Below, in pieces: positions 16,977-28,700 of a stretch of DNA of 64,000 nt (within the stretch, counting starts at the first letter, position 1; each line of letters opens with the position of its first letter). The DNA is taken from NCBI GenBank assembly GCA_907163375.1, contig CAJQUW010008947.1, forward strand, positions 1 to 64,000, in the 5' to 3' direction. The position numbers and the translations under genes were made by a program. Origin of the DNA: Prostheceraeus crozeri. Taxonomy: Eukaryota; Platyhelminthes; Polycladida; Euryleptidae. The notes under the pieces were generated by a model. It had not been told where the DNA came from, searched no databases, and saw only the letters and a list, made by a program, of their open reading frames with translations.

Positions 16977-17240
16977 GTCCAGAGGGGGGGGGACGTCAGC
17001 GAACATGTTGTGAACGTGAACCCACCTGGCCGGCACACCACGACAGACCACAACCTCTGTCGTTCCAGAGGGGGGGGGACGTCAGCGAACATGTTGTGAA
17101 CGTGGACCCACCTGGCCGGCACACCACGACAGACCACAACCTCTGTCGTTCCAGAGGGGGACTCAGACACGAAGCACCACGGCGGCCGACCACGACACTC
17201 TGCCGTGCCAGAGGGGGGGACTCAGCGACGGCGGCCATCT
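16977..17240 (+). repeat. 86-bp G-tract minisatellite
   Basis: AGAGGGG starts units at about 16981, 17067, 17153 and 17210; the first two spacings are 86 bp and the last is 57 bp. Units contain GACGTCAGCGAACATGTTG and CACCTGGCCGGCACACC. GC-rich, with several short frames that are by-products of repetition. It ends at GGCGGCCATCTTGCG, after which AT-rich DNA begins. This may be the right limit of the foreign region. Confidence 0.75.
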
Positions 17241-19430
17241 TGCGCTATCTGGTGTTTGTCACTTCCTTACTACTTGCATATTTTTAATATTTTATGCTAC
17301 ATCAAAGATTTCATTTTTCATAAATAATGGTGGTTATCGAGTTACTACCAGTATAGGGTTAACTTTGTTCGTGTTGTTGTGCTTCAATTACAAAGATGTG
17401 CTTGTACTTAACGAATACATAGGCCTGAGGTATTTAGCGCTTAATAATATAATAGGAGAAAGGCATTCCGATAACTGATATTCGCACGACGAAAGATGAT
17501 GAACATGCAAACACGCTTCTCGTAAAACACACGGAAGAATTGATATATGATCAAAACAGATGTCGCTGATGCAGTGCGTCACAAATTTGAAATGTCAATA
17601 GGAAGGCCCTTAAGTAACATTCCGACGATATAGACGTATAGACTGCTAAACAAATAACAAAAGTTGGAAGAAAATATTTTGCAAGCAATGTTACTTTATG
17701 TCGCTTCTGCTTACCAATTTGATTGATGAAGGCAGTAGGCCTACATACAACTGAAAGATTTTTCTGCTTTCTTTAAAAATTATCTTATGCATAAAATGAC
17801 AAACTGTTCTTTCACATACTTATTTTGATTGATTAATTGTACATTGCGGGAACGGATTTTGCATGTCTGGAAAGATGTGATGGTCTGTCTGGAATCAAAG
17901 GCTTCAGAGATTAATTTTCAAATATCCTGTAAGCAGTACTTTTCAGACCTGTCTGAGCGAAAATCAGTACCTATTAAAATTACGCTGATAGTTGAGTTCA
18001 ACCCAGTTGATCACGATAATGCTAATCGAATATGTTTGGATCACCTGGTTATTGTCCCAGTAGGTTAACTTTGATTATCTTATACTGGGATAGAAGCACG
18101 GTTTTTAAGGTTGCTCTTTAGGCGGCGGTCTCAAATCTTTAAGCGTCACTTTAATCTCTAGGTTCGTCAGATATGAAATTGAAGAAGTGGGTGACTGTTC
18201 GATCGTTTCACGATAGAGGCATCGAGCGTTAGAACTTTTCGCTTAGACTTCGATAATAACTTGATTCACTTGTCGTTTCGCGAATACATTTGATTACTTT
18301 ATGGCTCGAGTTAAAATCTTTAAAAAACCCTCATAACCCTTTTATAATCATCTTATCATAAAATCTTTGGGCTGCGCTCCGCCGCCTCAGATGGCCTTAA
18401 AAGAAACCCTGGATTCTGTCACAATGCTGTAATGTCATGAAGATCACACAATTTTCATTCTTCCTATTAAGAAATCTTGTTCACTCACTTATTTCGTAAA
18501 TGCGAAAACTGAAAACTGTTTTCTTTCGAGTGCTCACAAATGATTGACTGAATGTAGCGTTTACCTGATTGCTGTGAAAAGTAATTGATCGTACTGATGA
18601 ACTAAGGCCACTCCTAATCAAAGCTTGAAGATGAAGACAGAATGTCTAAACTGTGCATCTTCATGTGTGACAATATTCCAAGGACTGCCTGAGCTACTTC
18701 CTTGACCTGAAGGCCAAGTCAAATGTTGAGCTACTTATAGGTATCCTTACAGAATGAGATTGAATAAAAAATGGGATAGGAAGCATTTACGGTATTGGTT
18801 CAAGTGCTCCCGTTCCAACCAGATCAAACTTTAACGCCACCCTTCAAAGCTTTTGTCAAAATTTCCTTCGTTTATAAACACAAAATTGCTCGATATAGGC
18901 CTGCAATTTGATTTAGCTACAATCTTATGTTAAACCCTTAATGTGGCTAAAGTGATCAATATAGCGAGTGATTTTGTTTATCATATCATTCTACAATAAG
19001 ACTGCATGCAACATTTGCTAATGAATTACAATTTGATGACTATAAATTAATTGCCGATATTTGGGGATGACAGTGACCCAACCGTATGTAACGTCACATT
19101 TTTTCTCCGCAGTTATAGGACTAAGTTCGGAAAGCATCCTGAGGGAATCTGCCAGATTCTGAATAACGACCAAGTAAATCAAGATTAAAAATAATTTTGC
19201 AATTCGACGGATTTTAATAGCTACCTCCGATGTCACCTTTCCAGCATGCTAGCCATTAAGCTGCACTGGCAATGTGATTAGTTGATGTGCCTTCATGGAC
19301 AATCCTAGCTTTAAGGCATGTACTTTTCAGCATATTCATAAATGTTAAATAATTTAAATCGCGCTTAAAATTATTAAAAAGCGCCTTTACACTTTCTCAT
19401 GTGTCAGTAACTTATATTTAGCAATCGGGC
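17241..19430. other. Intergenic AT-rich DNA without a recognisable gene
   Basis: The longest frame is 79 codons (17829-18068, plus), with no family similarity I can see and no neighbouring exon signals that make a gene. No repeats of note. Confidence 0.4.
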
Positions 19431-19439
19431 TTTTTGGAC

Positions 19440-20415
19440 TTCTATGCTGTTGGGCAATGCTTCTCAGCTGTCGCTTTCACCGCATCGACCAACCCAGCAC
19501 AATCAAATATTACAGTCGCACTGTGCATTGTTTCATTCAGGCTCTCTTCATATGAAACCGCTACCCTGTTGTCCTTCTGGACTTCCAGCTGCGGACGTTG
19601 CTTTTGACTTCTCTTCGGTCTTGCATTCCATGCTCTGCCGCTCAGCTTGGCCCACATTATCTGATGGTCAGAACCACAGTAGGCGCTGCCCTATGTTCGG
19701 TTATTACATCACTCTCTTCTGCCACGACGTGTAGTCGTGATGACATCTGTTTGAGTTATCATATACAAAACCGACCTTCTGCATGGCGAAAACAGTTATT
19801 AGCCGCTACGAGCCCTTTGTCTCCGAGCCAATCCAATAGCAATCGCCCTCTGTCATATAACTCTACGCATCGAAAAAGTCCCCGGGCAGCGTGCGTTTTC
19901 CCGCTTCCGATTTGTGCAGTGAAGTCACCCATGATAACAATGCGATCTTTCCTTGATACTGTAGAGGTTTTCCTGAACGCCTATCACTTCAATTTAGGAC
20001 TAACTTTATTAACTATTGTGTATATTTTCATTACTGTGTATTATTATCTTTCAAGTACACTAACCTGACTTTTTCCTTAATTCTGCATTGCCGAATACAT
20101 CTGTAGCACTTTCTCATCATCTGCTTCACGGTGGGCATGTTCGTCTGTAAAAACGTAGTAGGGTATTCTTTTGAGTTAAGCCGCACTAGCATTAGTCGGT
20201 CGCTTGTCGCTTCAACTGCCATAATAAGCCATAAAAGCTATATAACGCTCCTGGCAACGGTCTTACTCACCATGAAACCGTCTCCTTTGCGACGGTGCTC
20301 TTCATCTCCTTTATGGTAAAAGACATTTGTATCGGTCCTAACTTTACCAGAATTTATCCGCCTTACTTCAGATAGACCCAACACATCGATCCTAAGTCTC
20401 AAAAATTCTCTTTCA
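19440..20415 (-). pseudogene. Decayed LINE endonuclease domain (APE-like)
   Basis: On the minus strand, scattered frames give the landmark order of a non-LTR retrotransposon endonuclease: DVLGLSEVRR near 20395-20350, KGDGFMVSKTVA near 20290-20250, EADDEKVLQMY near 20110, IVIMGDFTAQIGSG near 19945, LLLDWLG near 19835 and CGSDHQIMWAKL near 19680-19640. Frames are broken by several stops and shifts, and an insertion lies between 19990 and 20060. The metal-ligand region has GDFT where GDFN is usual. No reverse transcriptase follows within the window. RTE/CR1-type is likely. Confidence 0.7.
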
Positions 20416-20429
20416 ACCGCTAGAAACTT

Positions 20430-21401
20430 TCCGCAGCTATGTCGAGTTGTGAAGCATAACTTGCGAAACTTTCAATCATGTAAAATTTCTTTCCAATAGT
20501 TAAAAACGAACACCTCAGTATACTTGTATTTGAAAAGTATGCAATACATCTGAAGATGAATGTCATGATTGAGATGCAAAGATGAATGGCACTGACATAA
20601 TCTGCATGCATAAATCAAAGGAATGTAATGCATTATGTTGAAAATTTTCTCATATACGTGCAGTATATGAATAAATACCGGCTTAACTCACTATTATGCA
20701 CACTAAATGTCAAGGTTTGAATAACCCATGCTGTCCGAGTCTTCATAAACTTGACGGTTTCGATCGCTTTCTATGAATCGCTTATTAATTTCATTGAAAA
20801 AATCAATTGCTCAGCGTTGAAACTAAACATGTGAGGCACACTACTTTCAGCGTTATTAGATGAGCCAAAAGATCTCTAAATTATTGCTACTGAAAAATAA
20901 ACAATTTTTGAATAAAATTGCATTTGCATAAAAGTTGCTGATAGTTTTGACCATAAGGACTTACTGAATGCATGACTGGGCAAGTCATAAGCATATCAGC
21001 AGGGAACCGAAAATCTGCGAGAGATTTGTTGGAGGTCGGTTCAAACAGACACAATTTAGCGAACTTGCAGATTGCAAGAAGATAGAAAACTCCCGATTAA
21101 GCTGAAGTTGTTTATCACACTTCACATTATACTGAAGATTTAACAATATACATTTCTGTTTATGGATTGGCATACATCAAGGTCGCATCATGGGTTTTGG
21201 GTCAACATTGGGTATATGATATTAAACATGGGTGTTCTTTAAATGATGTGCTTATACTGATTTAGCCATAAAATTAATACTTTTAACGGAATTTTCTGTG
21301 AATAACATAGTGGGCCTGCGTGCATTCGATTTTCTGATTATAGATCAGAACTCCGCGCATGTCAAATTGCATGTAGAAAAATTCATAATTATTAAATACT
21401 A
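20430..21401. other. Intergenic DNA, nothing recognised
   Basis: AT-rich, short frames only, no repeat noted. Confidence 0.35.
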
Positions 21402-22532
21402 CAGTCCGTTTCATAAAAAGTGGATCATCCTAAAATTTGACTAAATAAAACATAAATATGATACAGAAAGCATTTTTCATGTTATTTCATGTCCCTAATA
21501 TATTTAAATGTCCTTATATAATCTGATGAGCTATGATACAGTAACGGTTCTCAAGAAGCTAATATTTTCTGGCCCTACCCTTATTGTCAATGACATTACC
21601 AATTCGTCTAGGCATTGATTCGATGATATCGTTGATTTTTGACTGATCTAACTTTCTCCACTCTCTTTTTAACAGTGACGTAAGTTGTGATACGCCATCT
21701 GTAGGTAGCAGTGAACGACGAACGTTACGTTTTAGAATACTCCATACATTTTCTATGGGATTCAGATCAGGAGAACGAGCTGGCCAAGATAATGTCCTAA
21801 GCCCTAATTGAGACTTGCATAAGTTGACTCTACTACTCCTGTGACACGCAGCATTATCATCCATAAATAACCAAGTCGATGGATCACCAAGTTGATATGT
21901 CATTTGGCCAATGTTCATTCGTAAAACATTCACATAGCGTTCAGAATTCATGGTTCCTTGCTGTATGTGAAGTAGTTCTAGCAAGGCTGACACTTTGCCT
22001 TTTGTGAATGCGATCTCGTTATTGTTCATTTGTGCTTTGTATTGTTTTCAACCGGTAAGAGATAGATTTCTAGCTGAAAGCAATCAGGAGTGCTGCCAAC
22101 ACCACCGCAACGAAGTCAGGAAGCTATGGAACATGAAGTCCAGTTAATCACATGTAGCAGTTACATTATTGTTGATGAATAATGGTGCTATACTGGCTCT
22201 GATTGACCGATTTTCGTTATTTTTGTTTTGCTTGATAGCTTTTGGCTTGTAGAACAACATATTACATAACAAAGGAAACAAATGTAATTTTATAAGAGTG
22301 AGGTATGATTTTGTGTAACATTGCTAAATGAAGATCAAATTATCTACTACTTTTTTATCTATAACAGGAAAACAACTCAATATTCATGCCTGAAATTTCC
22401 AACAATGATATTAGTAAGCACAATTGACATATCTTCCAAATTTCAGAGAAATTCGTTCAAGTTTGGCGGAGTTAGACAAAGTTGAAGTTAAGGCAATGTT
22501 TAAGGGTGATCCATTTTTTATGAAACAATCTG
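21402..22532 (-). mobile_element. Tc1-like element, left copy
   Basis: Bounded by inverted ends CAGTCCGTTTCATAAAAAG (21402) and its imperfect mirror TTTTTTATGAAACAATCTG (to 22532), with TA next to each. It carries a 156-codon ORF (22029-21559, minus) holding the C-terminal half of a DDE transposase: FMDDNAACH (second Asp) and WPARSPDLNPIENVW (Glu). The N-terminal half and first catalytic Asp are missing, so it is not autonomous. Confidence 0.8.
21559..22029 (-). pseudogene. C-terminal half of a Tc1-like transposase
   Basis: 156 residues with the DDN..H and SPDLNPIEN blocks of DD34E Tc1 transposases, plus the typical tail (SMPRRIGNVIDNKG). The usual length is about 340 residues, so the DNA-binding half is absent. 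Confidence 0.8.
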
Positions 22533-22888
22533 TATATATTTCATCATTTCATGGTGAGCCTGACGATGCAATGCCGTGGGAAGTTCGTACATATTGCATT
22601 TCATGCATCGTAGGTACTTTACTGCAGTTGTGCATGTTACATTTTTACGCCTCCTGCTTATAATCAATACTGGAGTTTATGAGGCATTAAAGCATTAAGA
22701 AATATATAATTTCGTGCCTCGAATGGAATTGCAGACAGCTTCTGATATCTAGCCATGAACTCAACATAGATATAGCATTAATTATTTGACCTTAAATCTG
22801 ATCACAATTTGTGTTGGCCCCATCTATGAGTAATGTGTAATTGATCATCAAATCGAACATCTTCGATCATTCAATGTAGGCTAAAATA
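22533..22888. other. Spacer between opposed Tc1-like copies
   Basis: 356 bp of AT-rich DNA with no feature recognised. Confidence 0.4.
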
Positions 22889-23678
22889 CAGATTGTTTCA
22901 TAAAAAATGGATCACCCTTAAACATCGCCTTAACTTCAACTTTGTCTAACTCCGCCAAACTTGAACGAATTTCTCTGAAATTTGGAAGATATGTCAGTTG
23001 TGCTTACTAGTATCATTGTTGGAAATTTCAAGCATGAATGTTGAGTTGTTTTCCTGTTATAGATAAAAAAGTAGTAGATAATTTGATCTTCATTTAGCAA
23101 TGTTATACAAGATCATACCTCACTCTTATAAAATTACATTTGTGTAATATGCACAAGCCAAAGCTATCAAGCAAAACAAAAATAAAGAAAATCGGTCAAT
23201 CAGATTATTCATCTTCATGTTCCATAGCTTTTGGCAGCACTCCTGACTGCTTCAGCTAGAAATGTATCTCTTACGGTTGAAAACAATACAAAGCACAAAT
23301 GAACAATAACGAGATCGCAAAGGCAAAGTGTCAGCCTCGCTAGAACTTGCTAGAACCTAGCCTTGCTAGGATAGTGATGGTCGATTGAGATTATGGGATC
23401 AGGAAATTCCGAGACATTTACATCGTACAGGTGGTGCGACTATACTGATTTGGGCTGGCAGACCAATGGCCGCTCTGAACTTCACATACAGCAAGGAAAT
23501 TCTGAACGCTATGTGAATGTTTTACGAATGAACATTGGCCTGACTTGGCCAGCTGTTCTAAAACGTACGTTCGTCGTTCACTGCTACCGAAAGTTAGATC
23601 AGTCATCGAATCAATGCCTAGACGTTAAATATATAAGGGACCATGAAAAAGATGATCCACTTTTTATGAAACGGACTG
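22889..23678 (+). mobile_element. Tc1-like element, right copy, inverted and internally deleted
   Basis: It mirrors the left copy: CAGATTGTTTCATAAAAAAT at 22889 and TTTTTATGAAACGGACTG ending at 23678. Internal matches in reverse orientation include the stretch around ACTCCGCCAAACTTGAACG and the region encoding the transposase N-terminal side (ATGAACAATAACGAGATCG). Most of the transposase is deleted; scraps of it are seen at 23480-23620. Confidence 0.75.
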
Positions 23679-23679
23679 T

Positions 23680-24813
23680 ATATATCAAAGTTTCATAGCG
23701 AAATTCGATTGGATCACTGAATAAGCAGTTATTGCAATGAAAAAAAATCGGTTCCAACGTTTATCTTTACTACCAAGTTGTTTGTCGAAAATATTAGGAT
23801 GCCTGACGAGTGTCAGCTAAAACTCATCTCCGCTAGCTATATACCCGTGATCAGCTTGCTTAATAAATGAGTACTAACTTCTCTACTAGGGGTCTGATTT
23901 CTCCAGGGATCCACTGGCAATGATAGCTATTAAGACAAGTAATCATTATGATGATAAATGATAATTATTGCCAGGACTTTTGCTATTGGACGAACCCATT
24001 AAAAACAAGCTTTTGTTGCCGAACAAGAATTTTATAGAACAATTTAGTACAAGAATATCGTGATTAAATTATCGTCAAATAAATTTGCGGATTTTGACCG
24101 ATTAACTGGTGCCTAGTGCTACATGTTTGTATTACCTAGCAATTACTGAATTTCATGGATATATTCAAATTTGGGCTTGGGTTTTGGGCCTCACCCAAGT
24201 TTTGGCCCAAGACTTGTATTGGGTATATCCAATGCAACCTTGCATAAATAGGTATGTCATAAGACCTAAGCAGAAATGAAATCTTTACACATGCACAGCA
24301 CCATGATAGTTGGCACGCAGAATACATGTATGTCATAAGTCGTAAGACGCCTTTGGAATTCCATAAGTCATGCCTCATAGCTTATGCTACACCTCAAGGC
24401 TAATGAAATATAGTGATACAAATTGCGGAAGATGAGTTATGACTCTTCCTATCTGCACGCAAAATAACCTGTCAATATTATCAGTAAAGAATTCGATGAA
24501 ACAGTGGTGCAACTTAATTATTGAGTCAGAATGGCAGACGGTAAATGAAAGCCAGCTGCATGCATATTCAAGTCTCAAAACATACGGAATGTGACGCTTA
24601 ATATCACGGCACAAAGGCACATGAAAAAGGCATTTTTTCAATACCATGAATGAAAATATTTCAAACACCGACTAGCCGATCACAATTTGGAAGGTTGCGG
24701 CCTGACCATTAGGCGGTTCTAACCCTGGCAAATATAATGAAAAATCTCCTTAAAATGCATATTCCAAGAATAAGTGAAGATGGCACTGAATGTCGTTCAT
24801 ACACAAACTTCAA
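23680..24813. other. Region downstream of the OATP gene
   Basis: Presumed 3' flank or 3' UTR of the minus-strand OATP gene. No canonical AATAAA was found close to the stop at 24814. No other gene seen. Confidence 0.35.
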
Positions 24814-25706
24814 TCACAGCTTTGTAATTTCAGTATTTTGATTGCGATGAAATTGAATATTATCATGATGATTTCCACTGTCGGAAGATGAAATAATGTC
24901 GGATAAAGAGTTCGAAGTTGAAGGTGCTTCGTCGCATCTTGCAGTCGAGAGTCTGTGATTGAATTGATGTGATCCTGATTCATCCACGTTATCAATATAA
25001 TTATCATAACCATGTCTGTTTTGTCTTGCATTTAGATATCTACTTCTATAAAGATCACCGTTTTTGTTATCGGCATTAGATCTGGTACGGTTCACATCGC
25101 AATAAAGGTCACGTATGGCAGCTCCTGACATGCGTGTTGGATCATATCCAGCTCCAATGGACTGTACTCGTCTTGCGGCTGCTTTTATTCCTGAGGTATC
25201 TGTTTTCTCTCCTGGAAATTTAAATTGTGGCTCTGATAACTGACGTTTTCTTTTAGATGCTATGATGCGATTGCAGCGGTCTTCAGCATCTGACGGTAAT
25301 CGCAAGATCTTAAAAGGTGCTTTTAATCTGGAACCAGGAAGGTTCTCTTCAGCGTCATCTGATGAGTCGCTATCTGATACGTCTGTAGTTGCTTGCTGTC
25401 TGCGGACACTAGCAGCTGATCCAGGCGGCATTGATGAAGTCGATAAACGCCGCTCCTGCCAATTCAGGTACATTTCCAAAGATCGTGTAACAATCGGCTT
25501 TTGGTAGATCAGCAACGCAATGGTTAAAAAAATAGAAACGAGACCATAGCTAACAAATGATATGATCATGATGGTGAAACGAAGCTCATTTTCATTGTAA
25601 TATACACATGCTGATGTTCCCTTTCCATGGCCACTGCAGCCATCCATCCAAGAGACACAAGCCTGTTGAATGACATAGCCCAAAATAAGAGGTCCTGGAA
25701 TGGCTC
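24814..25706 (-). CDS. SLCO-like: OATP exon 8 (last), with long C-terminal tail
   Basis: 893 nt, acceptor CTTTTTCAG. Begins AIPGPLILGYVI and includes TM12 (about residues 50-68 of the exon). The remaining ~230 residues are a hydrophilic cytosolic tail with SDSDSSDDAEE, several R/K clusters and a C-terminal TEITKL. Confidence 0.88.
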
Positions 25707-28700
25707 CTGAAAAAGGAAGTTTCATTGAAGAATACTTTTGACATCCAAAGTGGTGTTAAAGCTATTACTAACGTGGTATGATTAAGATACACATTCTGTT
25801 TTCTTTGGTAAACTTATATAATATAATGAACTTATCATAATAGTCAATTGAATGATGTAAAAAATTGTGAAATTACAGATAATAATGATTCACATTTAAC
25901 TTTAAGCAGCATCTTATTTTTTGTGATACAGTTAATAATGAAAATTAAACCTTGCTGCTGAAATATAAATTTATCTTAATTTTCGCCGTCATGACGGCCT
26001 GTTCACAGAAAAAGGATCGCACAATTTTTTTTAAAATTCAGATATAAGCTTATACCAAAATATCAATGCTTGAAGCTCTGACTCTCAATGATATCATTGT
26101 CTAGCTTCAGACTCCAATACCTTCGATCTGCGTTTCGGAGAAGCTATCTATATAAAATCATTAGGACTTGCTCTGAATAATAGAGATGAAAGGTGTGAGT
26201 TCCAAACATTGATATTTTGATATACACATATTTGACTTTTAAAAAATTGTATGATCCTTTTTCTGTGAACAGGTTGTCATGCCGCGAAAATTTAGATAAA
26301 TTTATGTTTAAGTTGAAGAATGTCATTATCGCAAGAATCCAATAATAACAATGAAAATATCCATTAAAAATGGACATTTCAATTTTGTTGACTATGAAAC
26401 CCTCACAAGACGGTGTCGCTCAGCTATGAAACATTTGACATGCTAACTTGAGTATGTTGTGAGTTTCTAGCATTCCGTCACATCGACAGTTGCGACCAAT
26501 GGTTGGGGATCTGCTAGTTTATAGATAATACAATAGATTATTCTTCTCCATTTCTTTCGCACAAAAGAAAGGAAGTTTCACGCTAGAATGTCATGCACAA
26601 GTGGACATTTGAGCCCCAAAATGCATTTTCGAATAATTTATTGCCTTGAAATAGAAGGTGTTCAAGTTCATTTCAAATCATAAACACATTCTCTTTTAAA
26701 ATGCCTAAATTTGCATTCTTGACTTTTTGAAAGTCAAGTTTATCTTTATAACTGTTATCAGTACTGTCTGTTGAACAAGCTGCCATAAAGGTCAGTCAGG
26801 AGAGGAAACAGGATGATGAATGAGATCGATGCTAAAATTTTCTGTGTGCCGGAGAGCACACTTTGATATGCAATCTGACATTTTCCACTTCCCAGCGTGG
26901 GACTCCATTTAAATGCTGATGCCAATGCAGCATCAGCAATACAGATCGGTGTTTTTCACTGTCGACACTATTCGTCACTGGAATCAACCTACTTACAGCA
27001 CATGAAGTATCGATGGGGTCAGTTGGCAGGTTCAAGTCAAGATTATTTGAACATTTCAGGTGCTTGGACATGTGGTAAACATAACCACCTTTATGCATAC
27101 CTTCTAAACTGTTCTTTACAGTTTGATTCTTTAGCCCTTTATGGTTTGAGGCATATTTTTGTTGTAGCACTTCTAAATTGCCTGTTTTTCCAATGGCAAT
27201 TCGACATTTCCAAGGAGAGGAAAATTTGCATGCTGACGAAATCGAGAAAATCGATGAAAGCATAATATTCATATGGAAAAATAGTCCAATTTACATAATA
27301 TGAGTGCCTGTGATCGCTTTTATACATTGAAAAATAATTATTTATCGATTTCGAAGCAAATTGCGCAATTATCAACGTGTGTGATGCATTCACACGAAAG
27401 CATATTTCTGCACTTAACACGTAAGTATCGGTCCTTGAGATTGATTTGAAAATCGTCCTTTGCAGTGACAGTGCCTACGAATATAATCCGAATAATAAGT
27501 CTTATTGGTGTTCCTACGAGTCTTTATTTGTGCACCTATAAGCTTTAAGTCATTCTGTATCTGTTTCATGGAAACATGATAAATTTATCATAGAAAATAC
27601 AAATGAACGGTGAATGGCTAGAAAACACTTTTAGTTCAAGACACGTATTTATCTTCGAAAAAATAAATACATGCTGCGTCCTGGCTTAATCGATTTCTAC
27701 TACTGATTACTTGTTAGATCATTGAACTTGAATCCTCCGATTTCTGAAAATCTATAAAATGCAATAGTAATTGTCTCTAGTAATATCGGTCATATTATCC
27801 TCCACATTCCACCCTATATTTCAAAATTGAAGCTGTATGGCTGATATCCAATACTTAAATTCTTAATAATTATTGAAGAAATAATAAATATTCTTAAAAT
27901 ATACAAAAATGTTTCATGTTTTCACTAATGCTCTATAGTCTTATGTGTTCTTCGACCAGGTTCCCTGCAGAGTATCTCTGTGGCGTCCGGACTATTATCA
28001 CATCACAAAATTTTGCAGGTTCGCCAACAATCACACAGTATATTGGATTTATTGCAATTAGAAATATACGCTTATGATGTCTTACCGAACATGCAAATAA
28101 GCATCCATTGAAAAGCCAATGCCATAGTTCGATGCTTTTCCGCTACACAACGGAATGTAACAGATAAATGGGGAACAGAGATGAAACAATTGAGAAACAA
28201 AAGAAAAACAAGAAGAACTTGAAAAAGCCAGAACGATTGACAACCTGCTGAGCATATTCCACTCGTAGCTTGATAATTAGGATTAGTCAATAAATTTGAT
28301 GAAATGCATGAGCAGTTTCCGAACATCTGAAATTCAAGTATGTAAATGAATCAATTAAAAAGATTGTAGGAATAGAAATAATATTTTATTAATTAATGGG
28401 ATTTTGCCAAACTTTCGTTTTACAATAAAGTGACAATGCTATTGTACGTTAATACGAGTTTACTATATGCACTATGACACAAACTTGTGTTCATTTGGCT
28501 TCAAAGTCTTTTGGTTTTTAAAGCTACAAAAACTACTTTTATAATTTTACATCGGTTGGTATAAGGGGTCGTTCACGAATTGCGTAATCGCCTATGGGGG
28601 AGGGTCATCTAAACGATTAAGGGCGATTATGGGGGAGGGCGGGTTTGGAGTAACGTTTGGAGAGAAAAGGATAATTTTCTATTAGCAACAGTTCAGCATT

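Noticed and set aside
14294-17240. CRISPR array
   Set aside because: Units of 86-327 bp are contiguous tandem repeats without spacers, in a eukaryotic setting.
1-17240. Naming the host as a particular phylum
   Set aside because: Transposon types and the OATP gene occur widely in animals; the window has no diagnostic marker.
17829-18068. 79-codon plus-strand ORF as a gene
   Set aside because: No family similarity, no partner exons and no clear promoter or poly(A) context.
26870-27265. TnpB/Fanzor-like phrase (HLNADANAAS) in OATP intron 7
   Set aside because: A stop lies a few codons upstream, there is no zinc ribbon or RuvC context, and the phrase is short enough to be chance.
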